From Effrenium voratum (Eukaryota; Sar; Dinophyceae; Suessiales; Symbiodiniaceae): a stretch of 64,000 nt of DNA. Position numbers and translations under genes: made by a program. The stretch spans positions 553,501 through 617,500 of the forward strand of contig CAUJNA010003294.1 in the NCBI GenBank assembly GCA_963377175.1. The letters are read 5' to 3'. Position 1 is the stretch's first letter, and each line of letters begins with the position of its first letter. A model generated the notes under the pieces. That model worked only from the letters and a program-made list of their open reading frames with translations, made no database searches and was not told the DNA's origin. Of the stretch, positions 21,381 to 34,514 are shown piece after piece.

Positions 21381-22578
21381 AAATCTGAGACTGGTTGGCT
21401 GATGGCATGTTGATCCAGTTTGTGGCTGCTTCACTTTGTCCCGCAAAGTGGGTTGAGCCTGTGCGAGGTGAAAGTTACCAACTTTGTCGCCCACGGCCCC
21501 GTGTCATGCTCTAAGGCTCGAAGCGTACAGCTTCGTTCTTATCGCGTTTTTGTTTTGACTTCTGAATCCTTTTACCTTCGCAGCCGAACCGCCTTGCAAA
21601 ATGAGGTTGTGCTGTAGACATTCACTATGTACGCGTAGTTCGCGTGTGAATGAGGGACAAGAGGGCTGAAGCGATTCTTTGGTGGCAGGGAGGGTAAACC
21701 CGCTGAAGTCTGGGCCGCAAACTAAGCTGTTCGTTGCTACTAGCATGCCCCCCCACCCCCCAACCCCTGTGCAGACTTCCCGGGCTCCCGCTTTCATTGT
21801 TGCTTGCCTGCTGGCTGGCTGGCAGGCTGGCTGGCTGTCTGGCTTTCTTGCCTGCCTGCATGCTGGCTGGCGGGCAGAATTTGTTTGACTGCGTCGTGTT
21901 TATGTGACCACCACACTTTGGCTTTGCGGGACAGATTCAGCGCGCGTCTCGGCAAGCCAGGCAGATGTGGAGGCAAAGGCTGGCACTGCGGAGGCTCGAA
22001 GGCTTCAACATGCTGCTCAGCTTGCAGTCGTTGAAGCGTGACAGCGTGCAGTCGCCTACCAAGAAACCAAAAAGCAAACAACGACACAAACAACGGAGAT
22101 GAGAGCAATTTCGCGCGAGCTTTCTCTCGGGGTGCATCCTGCGGCCAGCAAAAGTGGAGGACAAAGCTTTTGCTCGAAGCTTGCGAACGCAGAAGTGCAA
22201 GACGGAGCGTCGCAAAAGGTCCTCCTTTGGGTCAGAAAAGCTGGCGCAATTTTCTCCTAAACTGTCCCGCCGGGAGGTTGAGGTCCAAGCTGCGGCCAGT
22301 ATTCAGACTCATGTGCCAGCTGAGGTTTGCCGCTACGACCAGGTGGCAGAAAACAAAGGCCAGCCGAAAATCGGGATTGCAAACATGGCGTAGGATCTGT
22401 GTAAGATCGGCCGTGAATAGTTGTGCTCGTTTTTGGTGTCGGCGCCTGAACCGCCCTCTGTGTTTATATCCTTTTTTCTTGTCAACAGCTTTCTGGAGTC
22501 CCTTTGTTCTCAGGTTTGAGTTCATGGTCAGGCGCCGGCCCCTCAAAGCGCCACGCGCCTCTCGCCGATGTTGGTAAG
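21381..22578. other. No recognisable gene; ctgg-rich stretch
   Basis: A ctgg-rich microsatellite-like patch lies at 21805-21875. A 179-codon Arg-rich open frame at 22038-22577 has no motif and was not accepted as a gene. Confidence 0.4.
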
Positions 22579-23072
22579 CACACCCGCTCGACCGCACGCG
22601 CGCAACATTTTGTTTTATCACCACGCACATGATATGCACACCCGCTCGAGCGCACATTTGCGGCAATGTTTTTTCGTCACGGACATGATAAGCACACCCG
22701 CTTGACTGCACGCGCGCAGCAATGTTTTTTCGTCACGGACATGATAAGCACACCCGCTTGACTTCACGCGCACAAGAATTCTTTGTCGTCACGCACATGA
22801 TAAGCACACCCGCTCGACAGCACGCGCGCGGCAATGCTTTGTCGTCACGCACATGATAAGCACACCCGCTCGACCGCACGCGCGCAGCAATGCTTTGTCG
22901 TCACGCAAATGATAGGCACACCCGCTCGACTTCACGCGCGCAGCAATGCTTTTTTAGTTACGCACATGATTAGGCACACTTGGTTGACTGCACGCGCGCA
23001 ACCATTCTTTGTCGTCACGCACATGATAAGCACACCCGGTCGACCGCACGCGCGCAGCAATGTTGTTTTTTT
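22579..23072 (+). repeat. 57-bp minisatellite, about nine copies
   Basis: Units begin cacacccgctcgac and end cacatgataag. Starts are near 22579, 22637, 22694, 22750, 22806, 22862, 22918, 22975 and 23031. Spacing is about 56-58 bp, with single-base variants and a few indels between copies. Confidence 0.9.
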
Positions 23073-23252
23073 GTCAGTTTGCGTTTCGCTGAGGCGAAAT
23101 GATCATTTACAAAACCGAAGGTTTGGACACGACTGCGAAACAACAGGGGGCGCTTCGGGCGCCGGCACCTCGTTTTTGTTTGGTCATTTCCCAGGCAGTT
23201 TCGGCTGATGTAGCAAGCAGTCCGAATGCGGGCTCATTGGTGTGGGTTGCAG

Positions 23253-23344
23253 GTCCGACCAACCCATCTGGCCTGATTAGCTTTAGCAACTTCACCATCA
23301 ACGGTCCTGCCGGTGTATACACAGTCGTCCCGAGCGCGGAAGGG
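23253..23344 (+). CDS. Candidate exon, end of an Ig-like repeat
   Basis: It begins after ggttgcag and reads PTNPSGLISFSNFTINGPAG and VYTVVPSAEG. This mirrors the second half of the Ig-like repeat in the 55.8-kb exon (DSEGVIGFPLTVERATSGTYQLQ): a Gly-aliphatic-Phe turn and a Gly-x-Tyr strand. It ends at a gtgg-type donor in phase 0. It is probably one exon of a repeated ectodomain. Membership of the downstream gene is inferred. Confidence 0.45.
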
Positions 23345-25037
23345 GTGGACTCAACACAGGCAGGGCGGTCGCATGAGCATCTCGCTGGTTGGCATGACAG
23401 GCCCCCCCCGCCAATTTTGAGCAGCTGTGACGGTGCTACCTTGCATGAATGATGTGATTGCTTGAAGGCGAACTTAAAACATGGGGTTTCCAGGTTTGGG
23501 TTTGCCCGTTGCAGGAAGGAACTATGCTGGTCTCAACACCTGTGGCATCCATTGAAGTTGTGGATGACAACTTGCGCCTTGTGTGTAAGACATGCTCCTG
23601 ACTTCTGCTGGAGCTGCAAGACCCTCGTCAGACGCAGTGTCTCCAAGGACCAGTCTTCCTGAAGTGCTGGCACCACGGAGCGCCGAGGCGAGGGTGAGAA
23701 TTCAACGAGAGAAAACTGCCACGTTTGCCTCAGGTTGGGCAGCCCTTGGAGTGGCAACCCCGGATTCTAGTACGGGACATGAGAGGACTTCCAGTTCCTG
23801 GAAGAAAGGCGCCAGCCTTAGAGTCCTTAGGTAGAGCGGTGTGCAGACTCGGGCTTGCTTTTGGCTTGCGCATGCGTCTGATTTTGTGAGTTCCGTGCGA
23901 TGCACAAACTTGGCAAGCACGCCTCCCGCACTGAGATCATCGCTTTTGCGAATCCAGACCCAACTTGGCCACCCGTGTTTCCGCTTCCCAGAACGCCCCC
24001 CTACGACCGTCGTGGCCAGAAGGCGCGGATTTGGTTTCGTTGGAGGTCGGGTGTTTTTTTCCCTTGGCGTCCTGTGAGGTGGTGGAGCTGAAGCTTGGCG
24101 CAAAGTCGTCTTCGGAGCTCGGCGGGACGTGGGTGCCTGTCGGGTTTCGGCGGCCAGGAACTGCCCGGAGTCGGAGCTATCTGATGAGGCAGGCATAGCT
24201 CCGCGGCCGAACCGTTAGCCATGTCAGCCCTGGGAATTCTCGTGCATTTCTTGAGTCTGCTCAAGTTGCAAGCACAGAGGCAACAGAGACATAGACCTCC
24301 CACTTGTGGTTGCGATCCCAGGCCAGATTCACATGCTTGGGGATCAACAGCAGCAATGCCGCTTGCCTGCGAGTGGTCCTGTACCACTTTCACCGGCTTC
24401 AGTTCTGGCAAGCTGTGCCGCTTAGGTGGACCACGTGAGCATTGTTTTCTCGGAGAGCGGCCTTGTTTTCAACCCCTGGAACGACGAGACATATTCTCCG
24501 AGGACTACATGTTTGTGCGCTCTCCCAGGGCAAAAGCTGGACTAGGTGCAAGAAAGCATTTGCAGGAATTCGTACCCCATTACAGTTTCGGCCTACCGTT
24601 ATGCGACGTACGTCGTCTCAAAGGTGGACTCAGTGAAGGCACCTGCTCGCAGTGAAAGTTGGTGCAGCATGGGCCTGATGGCTTGATGGGCACGTGCATG
24701 CAGCTTGCCGCAGGTGACGACCCCGACTCCCGTTCGCACTGGCTGTCAGACATCCACAGACCAGATATTCCGAGAAGAGATATATACCAGAATGCTTTTA
24801 GGGTACCATGGGCTAGCAGCGTATGCCATGACGAAATGACGCCTTCCGAAGTCGTTGGACTTTGATCGGAAGGGTTTTCCTGGCTGAGGGTGCCGTCGAC
24901 AGTGCAAGAAGGAGTGGCGCTGCTCATCCTTTTTGGCGCTGCATTGTCGGCTCCATGAGTCCGTTGCGGTGGGCATTGCCTACCTCGCCAGCAAGACTTC
25001 TGCCCCGTCACACCTCTAAGGTTTTCCCCACCTCCAG
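23345..25037. other. Mainly intron-like sequence
   Basis: No firm gene. After a cccgttgcag site at 23516 a short frame (EGTMLVSTPVASIEVVDDN) could be an exon, but support is thin. Confidence 0.3.
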
Positions 25038-25084
25038 CTGTTACCGCGAAAGATGCTAATGGGCAGCCACTTGCAGGAGCACCT
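25038..25084 (+). CDS. Candidate mini-exon, Ig-like repeat
   Basis: A 47-bp segment lies between ttttccccacctccag and gtgtag, and encodes VTAKDANGQPLAGAP. The aliphatic-x-Asp-Ala-Asn-Gly-x-Pro-Leu-x-Gly signature is typical of Ig-like/filamin-type or bacterial Ig-like repeats, and parallels KVTTASGAPARDVRI in the 55.8-kb exon. Flanking splice signals are good. It is very short, so chance cannot be excluded. Confidence 0.45.
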
Positions 25085-25459
25085 GTGTAGCAAAGGGAGC
25101 GAGAGCAGGAGAGGTGCACTTGAGTGGGCGAGGCAGCAGCAGTTTAATCAGCTCTGCCATTTTCACTCATAGGGTTCCAGACCAGTCTATGTGAGGGCTG
25201 TTGGGCTGAGGTCAATTGCTATGCCGCTCGTCTCAGAATGTGGGCTGTTGGACTTTGCAGCAAGCCGTCCACGAGTGCCATGGCGTAAGTCTGCTGAGGC
25301 GCTGGTTTCCCTGGAGAGGGGCACACGAAATCCCAACTGGTTCCGCCGCCAACTCCGTGGCTCCAAGCACAAGGCCGGGGTTGGGTTTTGCATTCCCCCC
25401 CTCTGTCAGATGCTGCCGCTCCCTTTCAGAGTGTGGCAAGCTTGATTGCCCGAGTCACT

Positions 25460-25590
25460 GCCAATCCACACACACACACATAGAGCAGCAAATATATCTA
25501 TCTGAGACCTTGAAGGCTATGGATATATCTATCTATCATATCTATCTACCTACCAATCAATTTAAATCTAATCTAATCTAATCTAATATA
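25460..25590. repeat. ctat and aatct microsatellite lead-in
   Basis: Short (ca)n, (tatc)n and (aatct)n runs lead into the long tgtc array. No coding content. Confidence 0.85.
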
Positions 25591-25924
<334 letters not shown>

Positions 25925-26064
25925 GGTCGGTCGGTCGGTCGGTCGGTCGGTCGGTCGGTCGGTCGGTCGGTCGGTCGGTCGGTCGGTCGGTCGGTCGGTC
26001 GGTCGGGTCGGTCGGTCGGTCGGTCGGTCGGTCGGTCGGTCGGTCGGTCGGTCGGTCGGTCGGT
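25925..26064. repeat. (GGTC)n microsatellite
   Basis: About 35 copies with one added G near 26005. It abuts the tgtc array at a single-base change of unit. Confidence 0.98.
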
Positions 26065-26560
26065 CTATCTATCTATCTATCTATCCATCTTTCTATCTAA
26101 TCTATCTAATCTATCTAATCTATCTTTCTATCCACCTACCTACTTGTCTATCTATCTATCTACCTATCTGTCTATACATACATACATACATACATACATA
26201 CATACATACATACATACATACCCACACACATACATACACACATACATACACACACATGCACACACACCTGCACACACACACGTACACACACACACACGCA
26301 CATACACACACATACAAATACACACACACATACACACACACATACATACACACACACACATACACACACACATACACACATACACACATACACACATACG
26401 CACATACACACATACACACATACACACTTACACACATACACACATACACACATACACACATACACACATACACACATACACACATACACACATACACACA
26501 TACACACATACACACATACACACATACATACATACATACATACATATCCCTATACATCTA
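26065..26560. repeat. (TATC)n, (ATAC)n and (ACACAT)n arrays
   Basis: Successive arrays: tatc (to about 26165), atac (26172-26221), then ca-rich acacat units to about 26520 and atac again. Pure simple sequence. Confidence 0.97.
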
Positions 26561-27029
26561 TATATCTTTGTTGTATCTACATTTAACGTATGTACTGTAT
26601 GTTGTGTTATGCTGGGCAATGGTAGTGTATGCAATGTATGCAGTGTAAGCAATATATGTTGATGTATGTCAATGATTCAATGTATGTTGATGTATGTCAA
26701 TGTATGTTAATGCATGTCATTGTTTGTAACGTATGCAGTGTATGTAATGTATGTTGATGTATGTCAATGCATGTTGATGTATGTCAATGTAGGTCAATGC
26801 ATGTCATTGCTTGCAACGCTGCGTTGCAATGTATGTAATATATGTTGATGTCAATGTATGTTAATGTTCATCAAGGTATGTCATGTATGGATTTTTGTAT
26901 ACTTATGTAATGTGCAATGCATATAATCTAATGCAATGCAAAGAAATGTAATGTAACAGAACACAATGCAATGCAATGTATGATGCGTAAGGCAGTGTAT
27001 ATATGTTCCAGGCCGCAGGACACCCCCCC
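26561..27029. repeat. Degenerate tgtatgttgatgtatgtcaatg repeats
   Basis: Imperfect repeats of about 20-22 bp built from atgt words fill this stretch. No gene seen. Confidence 0.75.
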
Positions 27030-27235
27030 TCTGCGGCTGGGGGTTGGTTTAGGGTTGGTTCAGGGTTGGTTTCAGGTTTGTCTAGGGTTAGTTTGGGGTT
27101 GGTTTAGGGTTTCTTTAGGATGGGTTTAGGGTTGGCTTAGGTTGGTTTAGGGTGGGTTTTCGGGGGTGGCTTAGGTTGGTTTATGGTTGATTTAGGGTTG
27201 GTTCAGGATTAGAGTGGGTTAGGGTGTGGGTTGAG
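27030..27235 (+). repeat. Telomere-like degenerate repeat, G-rich on plus
   Basis: Units near ggtttagggttggt occur about 15 times with variation. They recall the TTTAGGG repeat of dinoflagellates and plants but are longer and irregular. A related array in the opposite orientation lies at 57875-58290. Confidence 0.65.
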
Positions 27236-27260
27236 TTGTCCTTGATGGAATGTTCAGCAG

Positions 27261-27400
27261 GAACTGCTGGATGCAGTGGCCGTCACGGACTCCGATGGGG
27301 TTGCAACGCAACTTGGCCCACTTGACACGCTCGTTGGCTGGCTGGGCAGCGCTTTCGCGCCGAGGTTCTCGCAGTTGAGAGTGCACCTTGGCACTGGGAA
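27261..27400 (+). CDS. Candidate exon, Ig-like
   Basis: After tgttcagcag, one frame reads ELLDAVAVTDSDGVATQLG, PLDTLVGWLGSAF and APRFSQLRVHLGTG. VAVTDSDGVA resembles the VRVSDSEGV strand of the firm exon at 55.8 kb. The 3' end is unclear; the frame stays open to about 27447. No start codon, as expected of an internal exon. Confidence 0.35.
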
Positions 27401-27447
27401 CTGTTTGCTTCCGTGAGCTTCGTATTTCTAGCGGCATGTGAACTGGC

Positions 27448-29967
27448 GAGGTCTGTGCAGGGCAACACCATGGACCTGGCTTTGTCAAAGAGCTGGGCCA
27501 CTCTCCTGCGTCCTCAGGTTGTTTTGAGGGTTTGCTATGCAGTTCCTGACTAGAACGTCTTGCATCAAAGGTGCGGCTCGCTGCGAAAAGTCATGTCAGC
27601 CCTCCCCGGCCAAGACATCGCAGTTCAAAGCAACATTTGCCTTTGTGATTCAAACTGCAAAAGGGTCCCGCAGGAAGACCTTGGCAAGCCCTAGTCGGGC
27701 TAGGCTGAGCCTTCGTAGGCCAAGCTGCATCGCGATCCAAGGCACAAACGACTGCTTTCTCCATTGGCTTTAATTGTGAAGGCGTGGAGCAGGACTTGCA
27801 ACACAGCGAGATAACTTGAGTGGGGTGTGCTCAAAGCGCAATGTTGACAAACTCGCACATAGACGATCTCGCAGGAGACCCACCCGTGGGATCCACAATC
27901 GGGCACCTACATTAGTCATGCACCTTGCCTGCTCCTGCAGGTCAGCTCAGTGGACAACCATGGCTGTTCCAAATGGTTGATGTCTCGTTGCCCAATCATG
28001 TGTAAATGGCAAGACAGCGTTCTGATCATCGGCGTCCTTTTTAGGGTAGTTTGGTTACAAATAGATGGCACTGGTTTAGATGGGTTTTGTTTCATTTACA
28101 AGGGCCATCTATTTTGCCAAAAGGACACCTATGGTTCTGATTGCCTTTGCGCGACTGAGAGCACATTGTCATACACGTGGCCAAGGTAGAGACAACGGTG
28201 GCTGGAATCAGGAGAATTGTTTTGAGGTGCACTGCAGGTATGTCTTTGACTGCCGCCTTTTCGCACTTCGGCGTTTGCCGGCGGATTTTTGATGCGGCAA
28301 GGATCCAGCGCTTTATTCGCAAGTCGGCCGAGATATCTGGATTCTGGGACTGCAGGCTTGTAGCTGAGCTGTGGGCCGCCGGAGGCCAACTTTAAGGCCA
28401 AAGCGCCAAGCGCCTCCCTAAGCAGCCTTTTGAACATGGTCTCTTGCGGTAAGCATTGGGACACTCTGAGTCTTCTTTCCGCATCGATTTGGAAATTTCA
28501 CTTCCACTTCTTACTTTTTCATTTTGACACTTTCCTCGCCATCTTCTTTCCATTTCCCTCGACTTCTTGTGCTTGCTTTCCACACCCTTCCACTTCCAGC
28601 TGGAAGTGTCTGGCCAGGCGGCCAAAAAGCGCTTCGCGCTTTTCCAGCGCACGGGTTTCCGTTACCGTCCTTTCCTTCTTTTTGTGCAACTCCTTCCACT
28701 CATTTTTTTTTGGTCATTTCTTCCCGTGTCTGGCAAACTCTAAAAAGCTTTGAAAGATGACCAAACATTGAATATGAAATTGCAAGAAGACAACATGAAG
28801 GCAAGTTTGTTGATTTTTCCAATGTCAGCCAACTTCAAATAGTAGTCAATTTCAGGGCACTTTCGTTTAAGTTTGAACAGAGAAATAGAAAACATACAAA
28901 TGATAGAAACCAGGTCTTAGGATTCCGCTAAGCAACTACAATATTTCCAGAGACTACGGGGCATTCTCTTTAATTATCCCAGTGATCTTGTAGCCTTCCC
29001 GCGTGAGAGGGCCCCAAGGTAGAACTTTTGGGCGAAGGAGCCCCATTGAGCTGTCAAGGAAGAGCAGGCGCTTGATCGCACAGAAGTTTGCGGCTGAGGG
29101 CCTTCTTCGGTTTCAGCAACGCTGGCAGCGCAGATGGGCCCGATTTCGGGCGAATGGAGAAGGTCGATTTGCGGCGCCGGGGCTCCCACGCGTGTCAAGA
29201 GGCCTTCGGAGACTGCCGTGGAGAGCCGCTGCCTTGGGCGGTGAGGCTTTGTGTTTCGCAGCAAATCTGCAGATTGCACGCCGGGGCGTCGCGGAGGGCG
29301 ATGTCGACTGCGCGCGGTTGCCGCAGGCGCGAGCGGCGCTCGGTTCAGGTTGCGCTACGTGACGGACAAAATTAGAGCATTTGCAGCGCCCTCGCAACAT
29401 CCCTCTTCACGTCAGCGGTGCGTGGCGACGTCGCTTTGGCTGCCCAGAGTCTTCGCCAAGCTGACGCTACGGACAACAGCGCATGGCGTGAGCCCATCGG
29501 TGCGTGTCAAGAATTCCTGCCTCAAGATTGGAGATGAAGTTGAGGAGTTGAGAGACAGGAGGCAATCCCGACCGCCGAAGGGGCACTCCTAGCCGTTCGC
29601 TTTGCTAGTGCTGTCCTGGCGAAAGTGGCACCTGCGTTGCCACTCGTGTGGACACATACCACAAATAAGTTTCTGCCTTCTGCCCTTGCCACTGGAGAGC
29701 ACGCAAGGAGTCATGAGTGACCATCGACACCGTATGGTCAAAACTTAACACGCCCATGTTTTGCCGCAAAGGTCGGCGCAACAACAAAATGCAGTTTTGC
29801 CGATGTGTGGGCAGGCAGTGACATGAATCAGTGCTTTCTCTCTTTCAGGGTTGACCAACACCCTCGCTGCATTGGTGCCTCAAGTGAAGTCTTGTGTTTC
29901 TTCACTTGCGCAAAAGGGACGAGTACTGCATGTCATTGCAACTCACGAGCCCTGAGTTGCCAAGGAT
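27448..29967. other. No firm gene
   Basis: Several moderate open frames are present, for example around 28177-28395 and 29003-29362, with Arg-rich translations. I recognise nothing. Possible acceptors exist but no colinear protein. Confidence 0.35.
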
Positions 29968-30090
29968 ACTTGTCGAAACCGCGCGATGATGGCTCCGATG
30001 CTTTCCTGGCAGTGGTTCGCGTTGTGGATGCCGCTGGGAACTTTGGTCGCAAAACGAGCTATCCACCAACGCCGCGCGTGACCCTGTTGT
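29968..30090 (+). CDS. Candidate exon, Ig-like
   Basis: The frame reads DGSDAFLAVVRVVDAAGNFG and RKTSYPPTPRV. VVRVVDAAGN is the classic Ig-like repeat strand and turn (V-x-V-x-D-A-x-G-N). It follows a ccaag acceptor-like site. The boundaries are approximate. Confidence 0.4.
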
Positions 30091-30179
30091 GTGCCGTGCT
30101 GCAAGGAACGGAGTGCCTGGGAAGACTGTGGAGGTGAAGTACGCCGGCGAATTAGGCCTTTTGGGTGGCTCGGGTGGGG

Positions 30180-30283
30180 CCTTGCTTGGTGGAGCTGGTT
30201 GGCGTGCATAAAAGGGTTTCCAAATTTGTCATGTCTGAAGACAACGTCCACATCGAGTTGCAGCCGGACGCCATCGAGGTGAG
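30180..30283 (+). CDS. Candidate exon, unknown
   Basis: The frame reads LVELVGVHKRVSKFVMSED and NVHIELQPDAIE, and ends at a good donor (gag|gtgagc). The beta-strand-like alternation suits the ectodomain, but it has no clear signature. Confidence 0.3.
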
Positions 30284-30519
30284 CAACGACCTGGGATTTG
30301 CCGCTTGGCTGTGTGAAAGAACGCCCAAAACCTCCATTGGCCATTTCAGGAAGTGGTTCTAGCATTTGGCTTAATGGGTTGTAAGGCCTATGAAATCCAT
30401 CATAACCAGGTTGGTAGAACCAGAAGTAATGGGTTTTGGGGCGCCTAGCAAAGTGGCCCTGTGCAAAATGGCTGTGTGCCAAGGCGGTCGTTGCATTTCA
30501 ACTCATTACTGGGCCGGCA

Positions 30520-30634
30520 GCGATGATTTCCACGGGGAGTTTGACGTTTTCCGTCACGTTCTTGGTGGACGGAGTGATGCCCTCAGCTCGGCTCGACATT
30601 TGGGCCATAAGCCTTGCTCAATTTGGGGATGTTA
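30520..30634 (+). CDS. Candidate exon with STGSLTF repeat
   Basis: The frame reads ISTGSLTFSVTFLVDGVMPS and ARLDIWAISLAQFGDV. The STGSL(T/A)F string recurs at about 31625, suggesting repeated domains. Splice limits are not certain. Confidence 0.28.
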
Positions 30635-31599
30635 GCTGACCTGTCCAACGATCACAGGTCTCTTCGGAACCAAGTCAGCAACTCACTGGCAGGCCTGGGT
30701 GAATCGGCTTGGAAGACTTGGGCTGTTGCAGGGTTTCGTAAACACCAGGCATTGCTTTGTTAAGTGCGGCATGCCAGGTGCAGCTTAGCAAAGCACACTG
30801 CCGAAGGGATTTGAGGTTTCATCATTGGCGTTGTTCAAGCTTCCAGTTGACTCCCATAATCCTGCTTGTTCGCCTTCGCGACTGCATGCTGCTTGCAGTC
30901 ACCGCCTTGCAACGGGCAAATCATCCGACTCACTGGGAAAGAATTCACATCTTTTACACAACTTTGAGTGGGAATTTCGCACGGGAGCGTGGCCATGAAT
31001 TTTCAGATATGGAGGCGATATGATATGTTCAGTTTTTGCGCAGAAGCGTGTGTTGTGCACCGGGCTGCCAGAAACTTCACGACGTTTAGATTTTGGCAAT
31101 GTTTGAGTTTTGGGTGCAACGTCCTGACGCGCCAGGATGATTGGTGGCCTGAAACCTCAGGCACGGAGACAGGCCTTTGGCAGATTTCCGCGTGCGAATG
31201 TAAGGCCTGCCACTTGCTGTACCCCATGACGGCGGCGTTCTACGACATTGCCACAACAACTGTATCTCCCCTCTCGGGATGGCCCATCCTTGCTAGCTCT
31301 GGCAATATTTTCTTTACAACATTTAGGCTGAAAGGGCAGACCAGCTGCGCTGCTTGGCTGCACAGTGCCGGATCCGTGTTCTGAGTGCACTGGCATGCCG
31401 ACATCTTCTCGCAGCCAAGACCGTTTTTCCTGGAGTCTCAACTCCCAATGCGTCGAAGTGCGCAGAGGGAGCCTGGGACCGCCGTCTTGAGGCGAAAGAC
31501 TCCGAAAGACTGTTGAGTGCAGCACTGTGGCTTCTTTGTCTTAAGGCGCTTGCGGTTAGAGCCGGTCCCGCAGGAGTCGGATTTGAAGACGATTTCGCG

Positions 31600-31705
31600 G
31601 AGCCTCTTTTCTCAAGTGGGACCCCCCGGGGTTTCAACCGGTTCCCTCGCATTCATGGAGGGGATGCTTTTGCTTTTTGGCCCCTTCGAGTTTCCAGACG
31701 GGAAG
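31600..31705 (+). CDS. Candidate exon with STGSLAF repeat
   Basis: The frame reads GPPGVSTGSLAFMEGMLLLF and GPFEFPDGK, ending at a canonical donor (gaag|gtatgg). It shares STGSLxF with the frame near 30530. It is probably part of a repeated extracellular region. Confidence 0.33.
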
Positions 31706-32389
31706 GTATGGGTCTGGCAGTTTGGCTGAGGGTTGGCTGGCCTATCAGAGAGCTCCATAAATATGTCGCGGAGACTGCAAAGTAGTGATGGAAGCATCAC
31801 TGTGGAGTGCCCGGGATGCATGCAGCTTTCACGAAAGTGCTTTACTTAGCTGTTTGAGTTGCTCTGCGTCGATACTTGAGGCTTGAGCCGATTTACAGCA
31901 CTGAGACTCGGTGGCAAGCGATACGCCTGGCCAAGTATTCCGCATTGCTGCACAAGCCAGAGCCTCCCTCCGCACAAGGACAAAGATCAATGGGGCACCG
32001 CGTGGCCCCCAGAGAGAGCGAGAGAGAGAGATAGACGAAACAATAGACAAATCAATGAATTGATCAACAATAACTTAGAAGCATCAAGTACAAAACAATT
32101 AAACCAGAAGCATGACCAGATACGTACTTGAATGAACAAATGAGAAACTAAATAAATGAAGGAAGGAATACAAGACAAACTAAAAAGATACATGAACGCA
32201 TGCCAAACTCAATAAATGAATACATACATAGATACACAAATGGCAAACAAACTAACATAAATACATGAAATGGACACAAATCAACAAACAAATGGATACA
32301 CCAAACAAATATGTAATTTAATTAAAAACTCAAATGCATAAGCAATAAACAATACCACAATGTGAATGAAATGAATGAGATGAAATGAA
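31706..32389. other. AT-richer non-coding sequence
   Basis: A (ag)n patch at 32012-32030 is followed by aaat-rich sequence with dispersed aatgaa words. No gene seen. Confidence 0.5.
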
Positions 32390-32775
32390 TTGAATTGAAA
32401 TGAAATGAAATGGAATGAACGGACGAATGAACGGACGAATGAATGAATGAATGAATGAATGAATGAATGAATGAATGATTGATTGATTGATTGAATGAAT
32501 GAAGGAAGGAAGGAAGGAAGGACTGCATGAATGCATGAATGCATGAATGCATGAATGCATGAATGCATGAATGCATGAATGGATGGATGGATGAATGAAT
32601 GAATGAATGAATGAATGAATGAATGAATGAATTAATGAAATGCCATGAAATGAAGCGGAATGAATGGATGAATGAATGAATGAATGAATGCATGAATAAA
32701 TGAATGAATGAATGAATGAAGGAAGGAAGGAAGCAATCAAGGAAGGAATTAATTAATGAATTAATGACTGAATGC
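32390..32775. repeat. (GAAT)n and gcatgaat microsatellites
   Basis: Arrays of gaat, gatt, ggaa and atgcatga units. Long minus-strand open frames rich in FIHS come from this and are not genes. Confidence 0.95.
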
Positions 32776-34514
32776 ATGCATTGAGCGAACGGCTTCGCCA
32801 GAGAAAGTGGATTTTAATGGAAAATCCGAAACTCTGCACAAATGCAAATGCGGACTCAAAGCTAGACTCAACAAAACAGACAAAGACAAACAACCGGACT
32901 AAAACAAAACAAATTCGGACAGAACAACAAACAACCCAAACAACCCAAACAACCTGACTCGGGGGAAAAAGAAAAGAAAAAACAACAACAACAACAACAA
33001 AAACACACAAAAACGATTCAACAGATCACAACACTCAAAAATCATCAGCAAAACAATTTCGAACTCAATTTCAGACTCGGGTGGGCGAGAGTCTGGGGGG
33101 AAGGGGAGACTCGCCTTCATTTTTTTCTGAGTCTGAAATTGTCTTTGAGCTGAGTCTTTTTCGAGTCCGAGTTATTTTTTCTTCTTTTTGTTTGTTCTGA
33201 ATGTAGGGTTTGGGGCTGGGTGTTTTCCTGAGTTGACATGACACGACACGACAGAGAAGCAGCAGCATCGGCGACAGCACAGTCCGAATATTGTCACAAG
33301 CCCCTTTCCCAGGGAGGGGAGGAGTTCTGGCGGCTCAGTCAAAGATTTGGCAGGCGAGTCAGCCTGCCAAGTTGTACTTGCCCGGCATCCTTTGAGCACC
33401 ACTCACGCAGAACTGCGGTTGCCCTCTTTGTGCAGGATGCGATTTGTTGATCCAGCGCTTGCAGGCGCTAGAGGCCTCCTGCCAACGTGACCGAGAAACA
33501 CGAGCGAAGCTTGAGATCGCCAGCAACACCTCCGGCAGGACCCCCCAAAATTGTGCTGAAGCAGAGGCCCCAAGAAGACAGGAGGAGAGTTGTGGCCAAC
33601 GACTCGGGAGAGGGGCGTGGCAATGGGCAGCGCGTAAGAGAAGAGGCGGGCAACAGGCAACCCGCCCGCAGGCCGTTGGAAAGGGGATTTTTGGAGTGCA
33701 CGCTGAAGCTCCCCCCCACCGCGCATGATCGTCGCAGCCGCTCGAAGGAAGAAACCCCGCCCTTCGCAGCATCCCGAGTCGGGGCAGCGACCCCAACCAC
33801 AATTTCCAAAATAGCCGCCCTACGAGTCGAGGACAGGGGGTTGGAGCAAACCCGTCCTCCTTGCCCTGAGGGCGCCACGTGCATGTGCGGCAAGCGTAGG
33901 CCTTCCAGCGGACAAGGACCGTCGGGTAGGGTGTTTGTAGCGCTTGTTTTGGTGTTTCTGCTTTGCGGGATCGTCTGGGTGTTTTGGGGATTTGAAATGT
34001 GTTCTGGGGGTCAGTTTTTATCTTCTCGGTGTTTTTGGTGGCTGACCAAGGGAAACACTCCTGCAAAGTGAGAAGCGTTTGCTGAAGATCAGCAGTGCCC
34101 TCTGTATCTCTCTCAACCCTGATCCGCTCTGGGCATGGGTGGGCCAGCTGCTGCATCCGTCCGCCATGAGACACATGGAAACCAAGGCAGATCGGCCGAC
34201 CAGCAATTCGAAAGGTTTTCACAGGGACCCTGAAACATTACGCAAGATCCTTAAAGAGACTTGCTGAGTTCACGAATGCTTCAATTCAAGTGCCACGCGC
34301 GGACCTTGCCAACTTGTTGTTGGCTTACACTGAAAGGCTTTGGGCAGCTGTGCAGTGCCAGCAGAAGGCAACTTGCAAGAGCCCTGGCTTTTGCCGGATT
34401 CGGGGTTTCTGTGGTTTTCTTCGCTGCGCTGCTTCACCGTCGGGGTGTGGTTCCGCCTGAGCGCAAACATCAGGCAGCTACTCTGTTTCTTGAAGGCTCA
34501 AAGGTCATGAAGCG
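32776..34514. other. No firm gene; (aac)n at 32984-33003
   Basis: A-rich and C-rich simple patches lie at 32870-33010. Overlapping open frames on both strands at 33360-34220 show no recognisable domain. Confidence 0.35.

Noticed and set aside
22038..22577. A 179-codon Arg-rich frame as a gene
   Set aside because: No motif, no splice context and composition expected of a random frame.
33359..34222. A 287-codon minus-strand frame
   Set aside because: No recognisable domain and strong overlap with equally open plus frames; frame length is explained by base bias.
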